NCBI GenBank assembly: GCA_009809945.1
Contig: WTPW01002059.1
Location: 28,534 to 92,533, forward strand
Direction: 5' to 3'
Length of the DNA stretch: 64,000 nucleotides
DNA from: Gigaspora margarita
Lineage: Eukaryota; Glomeromycota; Glomeromycetes; Diversisporales; Gigasporaceae
In this document: positions 10,889 to 21,700 of the stretch, in pieces
Position numbering within the stretch: the first letter of the stretch is position 1
How the letters are laid out: the number at the start of each line of letters is the position of its first letter
Position numbers and translations under genes: made by a program
Notes under the pieces: generated by a model
Seen by the model: only the letters and a program-made list of their open reading frames with translations
What the model was told of the DNA's origin: nothing
Databases searched by the model: none

Positions 10889-11493
10889 TCCTTAATTCGA
10901 CTAAAACTACTACCCAATCTCAGTTGCAAAAGAACCAAACTGTAGTCACTTCCTGTTACAGTTTCCATTTCTTCAATCTTTGCTTTCTCTATCCTATCTT
11001 TCAAATTTTCTGATACCCAGATTTGATCGATCCGGGTTGCTGTGCTTCCATTACTCCAAGTAAACTTTCTGCTTTCACGATTCCAGTATCTATAAGTGTC
11101 TATAAAATTTTGAGATCTTAGCCATGTATGTAGCCTCAATTTCTTACAAATTTTAGTACTGGGTTGTTTGTCTATTGCTGGATTCACAATGTGATTGAAA
11201 TCCCCCATGAGCACTATATGAAACTCTCTTTGCCGCTCTTCTATTTTCTTCTGTATTAACTCTGATGCTTCATAGGCCATGTTTTCACTATTTGGAGGTA
11301 TATATGCCATTATAACCAACAATTTTAAACCCTTTAAGTAAAAATACACTGCCAAAATATTACTGTTAATTCTCTCGACTCTCCCAATATGTCTTTCTAG
11401 ATCCTTATCTACTAAGATTTCTACTCCTGAACCCTTGTGTTTTCCAGATTCTGCACTCGACCAAAAACCCTTAAATCCTGTTCCATCCTTCAT
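10849..11493 (-). pseudogene. LINE apurinic-type endonuclease domain, N-terminally truncated
   Basis: The 214-codon frame shows endonuclease/exonuclease/phosphatase motifs: VIMAYIPPNSE, LMGDFNHIV (Asp and Asn of the active site), FTWSNGSTATRIDQIWVS and the final GSDYSLVLLQL. LINE endonucleases normally end in SDH; the catalytic His is a Tyr here, reachable by one C-to-T change, so nicking activity should be lost. The opening of the domain (the first catalytic Asn and Glu) is missing, in keeping with 5' truncation at about 11500. Confidence 0.85.
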
Positions 11494-11519
11494 AAGAATA
11501 AAAACAAAAATTAAAATTT

Positions 11520-11800
11520 AATTAATATTAGAGTTAGGGTAAATGCCTAAGATGGGTTAGGGCTTGGCTTATACTAAAATTTTGCAAAAAATTTATTTTC
11601 TTAGTCTTTAAAATATAGTTTCATAAGCAAAATTTAAAGATAAAATTAAATTTTAATATTTTGCTTTGTTTTTGTTGTACAAAATTGATCTGCAGCTTGC
11701 ATTTTCTATTATAGTTTGTGTAACTATATATAAACACACTGTGTACAAATAGAAATACTCTTATATATAAATATTGAAAAATATGTGATTTGTTAAATAA
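11520..11800. repeat. Dispersed repeat with GTTAGGGT and TTGATCTGCA blocks
   Basis: GAGTTAGGGTAAATGCCTAA followed about 130 bp later by TTTTTGTTGTACAAAATTGATCTGCA resembles the interior of the MITE at 54473-54755 (AAGGGTAAAGGTTAG ... AAAAATTGATCTACA). Ends not resolved. Confidence 0.4.
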
Positions 11801-11841
11801 ATTTTATTTATCATGTAACTAGTAGATAGTAGTAGTTACCA

Positions 11842-13627
11842 CATCAGCGAATTATATATACGTAATCTTACGTAAGATATTACGGCCCGTAATATTACGA
11901 AAAACTTACGTTTGATACGATTTATTACGTAATATATTACGTTAGATTACGGTAATATTACAGTTATTATTTCGAAATATTTCGAAATATACCAAATAAA
12001 AAAATGCAAATTACCTCCCCCTATAGGGATCGCGTAGTCATGCAGATCAATAAACTAATGCGTGCAGGAGGTAATATTTTGATATTTTCGTATTGTTTCG
12101 CAATATTTTGGATCATTTCGCATTGTTTCGCAATATTTGGCAAATTTTCGCAAATTTTTAAAAAATAAATAAACGATATACATATTCACATAATCATGCT
12201 TTTTTACAGGTTTTCGCTTTATTTCGCAAGGTTTCACAATTTATTATAAAATTTTACATTTTTTTATTTATTATTATTTTTTTATTTATTATTATTATAT
12301 ATTATACATATTATATTATATATTATATTTTAATTATTATACATTTTTTACAGTATTATTTTTACATTATTATATATTATTTTAAATACTTTCGTACTTC
12401 TTCGCTTCTAATTCTATCACTATATACAAAAAACTAGCCCTACACACTTATTTTCGCTCACCCACAGTTAGTTATTATCTTCACTTCTTTGTTTTCTATC
12501 GTCTTCACTTTGACTACTTCTTTTGTTTTGGCTATAAACTTCGTTTCGCACTCTTTTTCTAAAAACTTCAAAATAAAAACGTTTCTTAGAAGTGTTGGTT
12601 CTTGCAAATTGCTGAGGAAAGTCGCAAAATTTCGAAGAAGTTAGGAATAAATAAACTAAAATAAAATTTAAAAAAATAAGTAAAAAAAAAAACAAAAAAC
12701 AAAAAGCGTAAGCAAACTAATAAAAAAAAATAAACAAAGTCCCAAATCTTTGTAAGAGTTCGCGTTCTTGTAAATTCAGAAATTGCAAAAGTCATGTTAA
12801 TGTTCTTGTGAAATGCCAAAAAAGTCGCGAAGTACTGAAAAAGTCTGGGTTGTTTTTCTTGCAAAGTGCCAGGAAGTAAGGGTTCTGTTCTCGCAAAGTG
12901 CCAAAATATAATAAATTAATAAAAAAAATTTTAAAATAAAACAAAAGAAAACAAAAACAAAAAACACGAAATAAAAAAATAAATGACGTGAATCTTGCAA
13001 AAACTTGCACAAACTTGCAAAACCTTGCGAAAACTTGCGAAAACTTGCGTCTAACTAAATCATTCTCTAAAGAAGTATTCTTGGTGTTCTTGAATATGTC
13101 AGAAGTCTGAGTAGACATGCGCGAGGTTTCGAAATGTTGTATATCTTCTTGCAAAGATGTCTTGTAAAAGTGCCGAAATAAAAAATAATTAAAAAAAAAT
13201 TAAAAATAAAAATGAAAACAAAAAAATGAAATGAAACCAAAAAATGAAACGAAAATAAAAAATGAAATGAAATAAAAACAAAAAAGCGAAAGAAAAAAAA
13301 TAGAAGATCTAATTATAAACAAAAGATCTAATCTGATCTTGTAGTACAAAATTTGAATATCATCGAATTATTTCGAACTATTTCAAAAAATCAGTCTAAT
13401 GCGCGATCCAGACCTACTATCCTGATCCAGCTTAGTTTCCTAGTCCTAAATTATTTTGAAAGGGATCGAAATAATTCGTTAATCTATTTTGAAATATTTC
13501 GAAATTACTTTTGTAATATTTCGAAATTTTGATAATTTGAAATATTTCGAAATATATTACGTAATATTTTGCTTATATTACGGTTCGTAATATCTTACGT
13601 AAGATTACGCTATTATAAATTTGCTGA
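11842..13627. mobile_element. 1.8-kb TIR element, copy 1 (CATCAGCG ends)
   Basis: The ends read CATCAGCGAATTATATATAC and (inverted) CATCAGCAAATTTATAATAG. Both are followed by a conserved GTAATCTTACGTAAGAT palindrome and further ATTACG/TTCGAAAT motifs, giving imperfect repeats of well over 60 bp. The interior has CTTGCAAAAACTTGC-type tandem repeats and A-rich blocks. A short minus-strand frame ends at 12474 in a basic peptide (FEVFRKRVRNEVYSQNKR) that recurs in copy 2 (46343-48365). Flanks could be CA/CA (decayed TA) or a longer imperfect GTAGYTACCA duplication. Confidence 0.75.
12474..12600 (-). pseudogene. Short conserved basic frame inside the 1.8-kb TIR element
   Basis: The last 34 codons before the stop match the plus-strand end of the frame at 47640-47750 at 27 positions (shared DRKQRSEDN-type ending). 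Between the two copies I count about five silent and seven replacement codon differences, so no sign of selection is evident. It may be the end of a lost transposition protein. Confidence 0.35.
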
Positions 13628-13629
13628 TG

Positions 13630-13830
13630 CAGTAGCTACCACCTACCGGTAGGGTCATGCTAAACTAGTAGAATTCACATCACTAGTTATGACTTATTTG
13701 GTAATTATATAAAGGTGTACTTGAATTACCTCTATATAATCATCTTATATAAATAATAAATAAGTGTGATTGTAAGGAGATAAAATATAAATAAAAATTT
13801 TTTTAAAAAAATTTTTAAAAAATTTTATAT
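13630..13830. other. Short AT-rich interval, no gene seen
   Basis: Host sequence between two elements; AT-rich, with no open frame or inverted repeat of note. Confidence 0.4.
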
Positions 13831-13967
13831 ACAAATACAGATAATTGTTATATATAATAGTCTAAATATTATTAAGTGAATCAAACTTTAATGTAATAAG
13901 AAAAGTTGTTTTGGAGAAAAAAATACACTTTTTATAAAATTTTTATATAAATTGAAAAACTTTTATT

Positions 13968-15077
13968 CAAAAAAAAAACCAACTCTTTCTGACGATCCCT
14001 TGTACCAAACCTTCCAAGAATACCAACCTACGAAAACTCTATAGTTAATATGTCTATATACAACAAAACTTTACCAAGCTGCTATCAGGTACAAAGTCTA
14101 TTTACTGGATGTTCTGCGCATGAAATAGAGTTGAAACAGATATGCAGACTTTTAAGCGAGGCACCTTGGCGGGCTTTGGTGCTATTGAGCAAAGATATAG
14201 TAAAGAAACTCTGGAGCTTTGTCAAGTCCTATGGATATGAAAATAGAAGTAGAGGCTTGGTTAGATATGTTATTCTATATAGCGTAACTCCTTCAAACTC
14301 CTTTAGGTTTGGTTTTCTCCCCTGAGCCCCTTTGGTCTTTTTGAAATTTCAAAAAGTGGGCATTTCGGTTTACCCCCTCCAAAAGATTGGCAGTGTTTAC
14401 TCCTTTCAAATTAGGATTGCGCCTTCCGAACTGGAATCGACATCACGAATAAGGTCCGTTGCTGCATATGTGATAAACAAAATGGATGTGTCAGAGGTCA
14501 AGAGGGATAGCGTAATGAAATTTCTTTCTAGAACATCCTTAGAGGCGTATAGATTTTTCTTTTTCTTTTCTTATAATGTACATATAGTATATTGTATAAG
14601 CCGTTTCCTTGTACATACTATATAATCTTTACAGTCTTGCACAGGCTTTAATAGTACTATCATGTATTTCTTTCTTTTTGCTTTTTTCTTCTTTCTTTTC
14701 ATTTTTTTTTTTTGTCGTATTTGGTTTGTTGCTTAGGTAGTAGTTGTTATTTCCCTATTTTATTTTCCTTTATATATTTTTCCTTACTTGTTATAGTTTT
14801 TCTTGTAGTAGGTTCTTTCTACTAGAAAGGTTAGGAAAAGAAAGTTTAAAAAGAAGGCAATCTTGATATGGTTAGCATGTGCTAGCCAGTGATAGGAGAA
14901 AACATATTTTCAGTAAGTTGAAAATCCGAATTGAGGCAAAACTTTGCTAGGCGGGTTGCATCTGGATAAAATTGGGTGAGCTTTTTGTTGTAGTAGAATG
15001 AAACGTACATACAATCGCAGTAGTATAATAAAGTCTACAGACACAAAAGGCAGGATTGCTGAAGTTAAAAAAAAAAA
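13968..15077 (+). mobile_element. Poly(A) retroposon, copy in the 14-kb region
   Basis: AAAAACTTTTATT occurs directly before the insert (13955-13967) and directly after its A-run (15078-15090). A 13-bp duplication plus poly(A) are the marks of target-primed reverse transcription. Two adjacent open frames (14050-14325 and 14332-14625) lie inside. The second contains FQKVGISVYPLQKIGSVYS, which recurs in decayed form at about 33875 and 43515. The encoded function is unknown and no RT motif is visible. Confidence 0.7.
14332..14625 (+). pseudogene. Unidentified frame conserved among three poly(A) retroposons
   Basis: 97 codons. The segment FQKVG.SVYPLQKI.SVYS.QIRIAP can be recognised in the retroposons at 33880 (LQKVGDLVYPLPKIYSVYT) and 43520 (LQKLGDLVYPLQKIYSVYT), each followed by an IRKAP-like block. 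This shows a shared ancestral coding sequence. No domain is recognised, so it could be a captured host gene or part of the parent retroelement. The frame just upstream (14050-14325) probably belongs to the same unit, separated by a stop. Confidence 0.4.
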
Positions 15078-15344
15078 AAAAACTTTTATTAATTCATTTT
15101 TTTATTTTATGTTTCTGCAAAAAAATTAAAAATTTTTTTTCTTGGAAAAGTAAAATGAAGAAACATATTAATAAAAAGTTCACCAATTTACATAAAAATT
15201 TAAGTAAGTGTATTTTGTTCTTCTAAACAACTTTTCTTATTATATAAAATTGATTCATTTAGTAAATTTAAACCTTTATATATAACAAGTATCTGTATTT
15301 GTGTATAAAAATTTAAAAATTTTTAAAAAATTTTTATATACAAA

Positions 15345-15690
15345 CCCAAACAGTTGTTATATATTAAAATCTAAATTTAACTAAGTAAATTAACTTTTAT
15401 ATAATAAAAAAAGTTGTTTGAAAGGACAAATAGACTTACTGTAAAATTTTTATATAAATTGGTGAACTTTTTATTAATATATTTCTTTATTTTACATTTC
15501 TGAGAAAAAAAATAATTTTTTACAGAAGTGTAAAATGAAGAAATAAATTAATAAAAAATTTACAGATTTATATGAAAATTTTATAGTAAGTGTGTTTTGT
15601 TTTGCTAAATGATTTTTCATATTTTATAAAAGTTAATTTACTTAATATATTTAGACTTTAATACATAGCAACTATCTATGTTTGTGATTA
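15345..15690. mobile_element. Inverted-repeat element, tandem relative of the 13.8-kb copy
   Basis: AACAGTTGTTATATATTAAA on the left is mirrored by TTTAATACATAGCAACTATC on the right. The interior has TTTTACATTTCTGAGAAAA mirrored by TTTACAGAAGTGTAAAATG. Palindromic, non-coding. Confidence 0.55.
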
Positions 15691-15699
15691 TAAAGAGGT

Positions 15700-16385
15700 A
15701 TTTTTATTTATTAAATTTATTTAAAATTTTCAAAAAAGTAATAGTAATTATAAAGCAATTGTTACTACATAGAGGAATTTTAAATATAAAAAAATTGAAA
15801 ATATATTATATAGTAGGTGTGATTATAGGAGAGGCAATTAATAGATAGATAGCTATATATCAAAGTTTACACAATAAGGTAGTTATACAACTATATTGTA
15901 TCTAAACTGGAAATAAATAAACCAATAAATTATATTATTCAAAATTTTTTGTAATTTAAAAACAACTAATTTGTTCTCTATTTTAACTAATTAACAATTA
16001 AATATTTATGAACTTAATTATTTAAAAAAATAATTTTTTATTACTTTATATATTTATATAGAGAACATCTTAACTTTTGTAAATGTTCTCAAATTAAAAG
16101 TGATGTTCTCATGAGAACATGAGAACATAAAATTTCCAACTCTGGGTTAGATAGTTTAATTTAGTCAATAAGTATAAATATTAGGATATTGATAAATATT
16201 GCAGGTTGCTATATTGTAGGTTAATATAATTGACCAATTAAATCACAGGATCTTTACAACAAAAATGAATGAAAATTAGAAAAAATTACAAAAAATATCA
16301 AATTTTAAATATCTTGAAATTTCATTATGTAAACTAGTCTTGGGCTTCTAATTAAAAGTTTTTAATGCTTAATTTTGCATATATA
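15700..16385. other. AT-rich interval, no gene seen
   Basis: No open frame of note. A small cluster of GTTCTCATGAGAACAT palindromes lies at 16080-16130. Confidence 0.4.
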
Positions 16386-17042
16386 TCCCTTAATTTGTTA
16401 TGCAGGCAAATTTGCCTGCATAAATTTTAAAATTTTAAATTTTTTAAATAAAACTTTAAATATTAATTTTAGCTATATACTTTCTAAGTAAAAAAATATA
16501 ATATTAGTTCTGTTTTATTAACTTTATTATAAAAATTTTTTAAAATTATTAAAAAACTTTGATATAATAAAAGTTTAACGTTTTTGTTTTGGAACTTTTA
16601 CTATAGAATTTTTCTTTAGGTTTTCTCAAATTTTATATGTCTCTGTCTATAAAAAAAATTTTTACTTCTAATACAAGTCTTAATTTTTACAAGTAAATTA
16701 CTTAAAGTGCAATAATAAAAGTTGTAATCCTTTATATAAACTACAATATTGTATTAGAAACTATATTTTTAAAACCAATATTTAAAGAATTCACCAAGAT
16801 ATTGTAAATTATTTTTTTTGGTTAAAAATTTCTTTAAAATTCAATATTTTTAGTTTATAAGCAACATAAACTTTTTGTCTTACAATATAAAATTAAATAA
16901 TTCAAAAATATAATTCTTGTTTTCAAATATTATCATACCCAATTTTATTTAAATATTTTAAATGATTAAAAAAGTAGATCAGAGATATATTTATAGTAAT
17001 TATGCAAGCAAATTTGTCTGCAAACCTTTACAAACTAAGGGA
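16386..17042. mobile_element. 657-bp TIR element with TA duplication, copy 1
   Basis: TCCCTTAATTTGTTATGCAG and, inverted, TCCCTTAGTTTGTAAAGGTT are terminal repeats, each followed by GCAGGCAAATTTG. TA lies outside each end. A second full copy in inverse orientation lies at 43876-44534. The interior is AT-rich with no open frame, so it is non-autonomous. A TA duplication points to the Tc1/mariner group, though other TA-targeting groups are possible. Confidence 0.8.
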
Positions 17043-17880
17043 TATATGCTATCTAATCCTAACTTTAATACTAGTTTGAACCCTAACCTTAACTAATAAT
17101 AATTTTATTTTTTTTTAAATATTAATCTGCAATATTGCAACCTGTTAAATTTAACAAAATCCTAAATATAATTTATAAATCTATTGAAGTTGGTAATTTA
17201 TTTTTATATCACTAATTTATTTTATTTATAATTTACTTAGTTCTAAAAACAGTATTCTGGTAAAATAGATTAACTCATGAAGTAATGAAATATAAGCTTA
17301 TAAATTTTAGAAGAGGGTTGACATTAAACATAATATTATGAGTACATTAGATGCACCCTTTGTGGACCAAGATTTAGTGCACTTAAAGAAGAATAAAAAC
17401 GTTATTTATGAAAGTTATGTAGATTTTTGGGCCAGAATTTAAGATTGCATTTAGAAAGGTTGTGTTTTATTTTTAGAGAGGTTGTGCTTTTTTTTTAAAG
17501 AGGTAGTGATTTTTTTTAGAGGTTTACTGTATTAATTAAGTTAAATTAGTTTGATGTTGGTAGAATTGGTTATTATAGTTCAAACTTGTTTTTATATATC
17601 TTTTACTATCTTCTAGAGTAAATATTACATACTTTCTATTTTTTTTTTGTGCTTTTTATATTTTTTGTTCTAATTTTAATTTTATTTTATTTTTTATTTT
17701 TTATTTTATTTTTGATTTATTTTATTTTTTATTTTAATATCTTGGTAGTTGGATATTGTTGGTGCTGGAATGATGTTCTCTGAATTATCGAACTTTTGTA
17801 AGAAAGATTAGGGGTATTGGTGTGCATATGATAATCCCAAATCCACTTAGATTCTCGGTTCCACTTACAACATATATATG
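17043..17880. other. Interval with no gene seen
   Basis: AT-rich; contains GAGAGGTTGTG-like direct repeats at 17455-17520 and a TTTTATTTTATTTT low-complexity run at 17680-17735. Confidence 0.4.
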
Positions 17881-17892
17881 CAGCTACCCCAG

Positions 17893-18151
17893 TAGGACCG
17901 TGAAAGATGCACCAATCAGATTTCTTCTAATAAGCGACACCAATAAGATCTTTGGATCAGGTGTAACATGAAAATCACATGTTTTTAAAAAAGTGCTGAT
18001 AACTCAAAATTTCGCCTATGAAACTATCTACTGCGCAATAACAAAAAAATTCCTTGCCTAACCCTAGTATAAGGTTTTATGACTTTAAAAATATTGCGCA
18101 TATTCGTTTGTTTTGGGATTGGTGCATTTCTCACGACCCTACTGGGTAACC
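17893..18151. mobile_element. hAT-like MITE, CCAGTAGG ends
   Basis: CCAGTAGGACCGTGAAAGAT and, inverted, CCAGTAGGGTCGTGAGAAAT form repeats of about 35 bp including GCACCAATC. CATATATATGCAG occurs just outside on both sides, a longer direct repeat that may contain the target duplication. The interior has the GGATCAGGTGTAACATG block shared with elements at 20.5-21.1 kb and 26.3 kb. Confidence 0.65.
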
Positions 18152-18351
18152 ATATATATGCAGTAATATATGGATTTGCAAGATGGCTTTCTTAATAAAG
18201 AGGGTCATCATTAATATTAAGCTATTTGGATTGCTTTTATATTCATGTTGAATGTGATATTTAGTGAGATCATAGTAAAAGTTGATGTATACGAGGGAAT
18301 TTTTAATATAATTGTTCTTTTAAAGTAATAACACGATTTTTTTTTTATATA

Positions 18352-19352
18352 CCGTATAAGCGCGAAATAACACTCCCTGCGCATTAATTGATTGGCCTGC
18401 GCGTTATTTTGAGTACGCGCATGTGCGTTATTTCGAAATAAGAACTGATTTTCAGAGCCAAATATTTTAAAATAACGCGCATGCATCTTGCATAGCGAGA
18501 CCTAAAAAAAAAAGACCGCAACTTGCCCCTATAAAGTTACTGTATGACGGTATTAGATATTCATTTCACACTAAATAAAATCATTAGGAATATAATTTTT
18601 CGTTAAAATAATAATCATTCTTATAAATCTTACTGCATTTATTATAAATAAAAATGCTTATATAGATTTTGCCTACTTTTAAACCATTATCTAAATCTTA
18701 TAATTATTAAATTTATCGATTCAGAGTTGCTTTAATTTCATCAATTTGTTTTTATAATATTATATAAATATATTTTTAAAAATTATAATGGTGACAAAGT
18801 GATCAAATCATATAAGCTTATATTTATAAGTAATCAGGTGCACAACCAGGTATAAATGTACTAAAATTATAAGTAATCAGGTGCATACGTACAGACATTT
18901 ATAAGCAACTAGGTTATATGCATACAAAAATTCATAAGCGACTCATAAGAAATTCATCATCGGACTTATAATTTCGATCAAATAGTCACTTTTATTCTTA
19001 ATAATCATCCAATCTCACATAAATTATTGGCTCGAATTTTACTTAACCTTATCACTCATATTAAATAACAAGATATTGCGTAATCGCTCATTACCAAAAT
19101 CAAAAACTTATCGAAGCGGCAAAATAACCATTCGGTAAATTTATTACTATATAAATAAGAACAGCTGTAAATGCTAAGTTTTTATGGCCCAGGTCAATGA
19201 TGCAGTTGAATTGTCGCACTAATCAATGATAAGTTATAACGGGTGCGCGTTAATTCGGGACGCGCATGGGCGCTAATTCGAGACACTATATGCTATTTTG
19301 GGGTGTCCGGATTTCAAAATAACGCCCGGCCCGTTATTTCGCGCTTATACGG
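18352..19352. mobile_element. 1.0-kb TIR element, TA duplication, GC-rich ends
   Basis: CCGTATAAGCGCGAAATAAC and its exact inverse end the element, with TA outside each end. Subterminal regions are unusually GC-rich (GCGCGTTATTTTGAGTACGC; GGGTGCGCGTTAATTCG) against an AT-rich core. The minus-strand open frame at 18217-18486 straddles the boundary and is spurious. Confidence 0.85.
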
Positions 19353-19549
19353 TACAAGTTAAAGGGAAAATGTTTGGTAAACGTTAATTAATGTTAAGTA
19401 GTAAAAAAAAAAAAAAAAAAGAAGCCTTTTCAGAGCGATAAAAATACCGGAAAATCAATCTCATTTATAGATTAAATTTAGCGGTTGTTCGAAAAATCAT
19501 CATAATTAGTAGATCATTACTACATTTTCCGTATAATGAATTCCCATTA

Positions 19550-19686
19550 GGCGGCATCCACAATTTACGTTAAACCAGTATCGTTATAGGGATCTTAAAG
19601 ATAATACAAACACAATACTATATGGCATTATCTTCCTTATTTTTATACAATACGGTGCTAGTTTAACATAAATTGTGGATGCCGCC
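19550..19686. mobile_element. 137-bp Harbinger-type MITE
   Basis: GGCGGCATCCACAATTTACG and (inverted) GGCGGCATCCACAATTTATG are 29-bp repeats with one or two differences; TTA flanks both sides. PIF/Harbinger elements duplicate TWA, so TTA fits. Confidence 0.9.
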
Positions 19687-19689
19687 TTA

Positions 19690-20371
19690 CCACATTTCTT
19701 GTAAATAGTTGTTTCTCTTACCTCATTCTTGGTAATCGGGTAATTCTAAATGGGACGTATATAAAGGTTCGTTTTATGTATTGAGAAGGGACAAGTTAGT
19801 TTTTTTGTATATAGTCTTTTTACACACGCACATGTATATATAATAAATAATAAATCGCTCTCCCAATATTAAAATAAATACATTCGTTTATAAATATCCG
19901 AACCCTTAATGATTGTAGCTAAATTGGCAATCGAAGCTCTTGAAGTCTTAGCGATTATCAATTCATCTAGACGGTAAAAAATCCGAAAGTAAAAAAAATT
20001 AAAAAAATCAAAAAATAACCAAACTTTGTCTCAGAATCCATGTTAATAATTTTTGTTAACATTAAATAAATTTACCAAGTCTCGTTAAGTATTTCGTTTC
20101 ATACCTGAGCTCTACCGGAGCTCTACCAGAGCACTATAAGGAAGAGCAAGAGGATAAGAATAGTCTACATAAAACGCGATAAATTTCGTGATACGAGAAG
20201 TTAGCCATTTTGTTCGCTAAAAAACGGCCATCAAATTCGGGAAATTTGTGTTTTTAGTGTGTTAAACTAAGTACATGACAACAGAAATTTAGGATTAGCC
20301 TTTTTTTCTTTTTTCGCACGGATCCAAGATCATCAAAGTTTGCACTCTCTGATTGGCTATTTCTGTATTAT
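19690..20371. other. Interval with no gene seen
   Basis: Less AT-rich than its surroundings. A CTGAGCTCTACCGGAGCTCT-type short repeat lies at 20106-20135. No coding frame. Confidence 0.4.
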
Positions 20372-20376
20372 AAGTG

Positions 20377-20454
20377 GGAACGCCCACAGCAAAAACAGGG
20401 GATGGGACTATATAATATATAGTCCCATCCCCTGCTTTTGCTGTGGGCGTCCCC
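20377..20454. mobile_element. 78-bp near-perfect hairpin element
   Basis: GGAACGCCCACAGCAAAAAC at the left is mirrored by its inverse at the right with about two mismatches, and the arms meet at a TATATAATATATA centre with essentially no loop. AAGTG occurs directly outside both ends. The open frames read through it on both strands are artefacts of the symmetry. Confidence 0.75.
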
Positions 20455-20499
20455 AAGTGTGTTGTCCGGACTTTAACTTCAAACGGCCTAATTGGTTTT

Positions 20500-21140
20500 T
20501 GTGGCACAAACCATCATATTTTGAGATCAGGTGTAACGTGAAAATCAAAACAATTGATTGACAAATTAGAATACATCATAGTATATGCTTTATATCCAGA
20601 GAGGCACTTATGAATTAGGGTTAGCTTTTTTATTAAAGTTAAATGTTAGCAAGATATATAGTAAAATCGTCCAAGGGAAACTTTTAATTGAAGCACGGAA
20701 GGTGATTTCTTATGCAAATTTTTGAGAAATAACCGATTTTTTGGCAAGACGAGCGCTTGTTTTGAATTTTCTGATCGTGTAACGTTACACCTGATCTTAA
20801 AATATGATTGGTAGTCTGCCGCTAACCTGGCACAATTCAGACGTGCATCCAGAGAGGTATTTGCGAGTGATACAAACCCAAAAAGGAAATTCGACGTAAA
20901 AAGTTAGGGTTAAGACGTTAGAGGCTATAGTAATAAATAATTAGGTTCTATATGTAAAATTTCATTCCCGTCATTTTCAATTAGTGCCCCAAGACAGGTT
21001 TAAACACTCGTTTTCTTGTATTTTCTCTTTTTTTTCTTCGCTTTGCTCACGTGTCTGGCTCCGGGATCATCACATTTTACGTTCTCCGATTGGTTAATTT
21101 CCCGTTTTGGGTTTGTATCACTCGCACAAATAAGTGCACG
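20500..21140. repeat. Overlapping dispersed repeats with TTAGGGTTA and CCAATC motifs
   Basis: Blocks such as TTTTGAGATCAGGTGTAACG, GTAACGTTACACCTGATCTT, TTTTCAATTAGTGCCCCAAG and TTTACGTTCTCCGATTGG recur with variation at 17.9, 21.55, 26.1-26.4, 37.0 and 54.6 kb. They probably represent interiors and ends of one or more MITE families whose boundaries I cannot separate. Confidence 0.5.
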
Positions 21141-21238
21141 CGGGTGTCTGACACGACAAAAAAAATTGGCATGCCATTTGCGTTTACTGGCATGTCATTG
21201 GCATGCCACATATTACACATAATTTTTGTACTTAAAAT

Positions 21239-21424
21239 TTACTGTGCGGATACCGCACAATTCATAAACTTTTTCTGTGCGGCAAATAACAAAAATAACA
21301 GAAAATGCTTGCAACTGTGCACACTACTTACAAAATGACAATTTTTCTGTGCGGTATCCGCACATCTACTGAAAAAAATGTGCGCAAAATTTTGTTTCTG
21401 TGCGCTGCGCACAGTCCGCACAGT
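21239..21424. mobile_element. Nested inverted-repeat element with ACTGTGCGGA ends
   Basis: ACTGTGCGGATACCGCACA at the left and GTCCGCACAGT at the right, with further copies of TGTGCGGTATCCGCACA and TGTGCGCTGCGCACA inside. The unit is small and rich in hairpins. Confidence 0.6.
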
Positions 21425-21499
21425 GAAAAATGATCACTGTATGCCACGAATATCCAGCAGCCATTAGTATGAAATTTAATGGTTTTAAAAAAATTAGAA

Positions 21500-21700
21500 T
21501 GCCTGGATTAAGGTTAGGTTAAGGGTTAGGGTTAGGATAGAGTAGGTTATAAGTGTAAAATTGCATTCCCGGCACTTTTAATTAGTGCTCCAAGATAGGT
21601 TTAGACTGCCGTTTACTATTTTTTGTATTTTTCTTCGTCGGGCTGATCCGGGATGACCAAATTTCACAATTTGATTGGTCAATAACCATGTGATCTGTTG
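21500..21700. repeat. Telomere-motif-containing dispersed repeat
   Basis: GGTTAAGGGTTAGGGTTAGG is followed by the CATTCCCGGCACTTTTAATT block that also occurs at 20955. The motif is embedded in a MITE-like repeat and is not a telomere. Confidence 0.5.

Larger units (their letters stand above)
3375..11500 (-). mobile_element. 5'-truncated non-LTR retrotransposon (LINE), decayed
   Basis: Read on the minus strand, the order is endonuclease, linker, reverse transcriptase, connection, RNase H and a Cys/His motif. A 3' UTR follows, with AATAAA about 25 bp before an A-run at 3375-3385. ORF1 and the first part of the endonuclease are absent, as expected from incomplete reverse transcription. The frame is interrupted by several nonsense codons and by two later insertions: a hAT-type MITE in the 3' UTR (3585-3864) and a 2.4-kb element (6064-8472). 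Removing the latter, with one target copy, restores an uninterrupted frame. The clade is not certain; the layout with EN, RT and RNase H resembles I/R1/jockey-like LINEs. Confidence 0.9.
13832..15300. mobile_element. Inverted-repeat element interrupted by a retroposon
   Basis: ACAGATAATTGTTATATATA on the left and TATATATAACAAGTATCTGT on the right are inverse matches, followed inward by AGTGAATCAAAC / GATTCATTTAGT. The two arms flank a centre that has been split by the retroposon at 13968-15077. Related copies lie at 15345-15690 and 37890-38225. Confidence 0.6.

Noticed and set aside
11842..13627. MULE assignment from an apparent GTAGYTACCA duplication of about 11 bp
   Set aside because: The second copy shows a TA duplication supported by its interrupted host sequence, so the longer match at copy 1 may be a host tandem repeat; superfamily left open.
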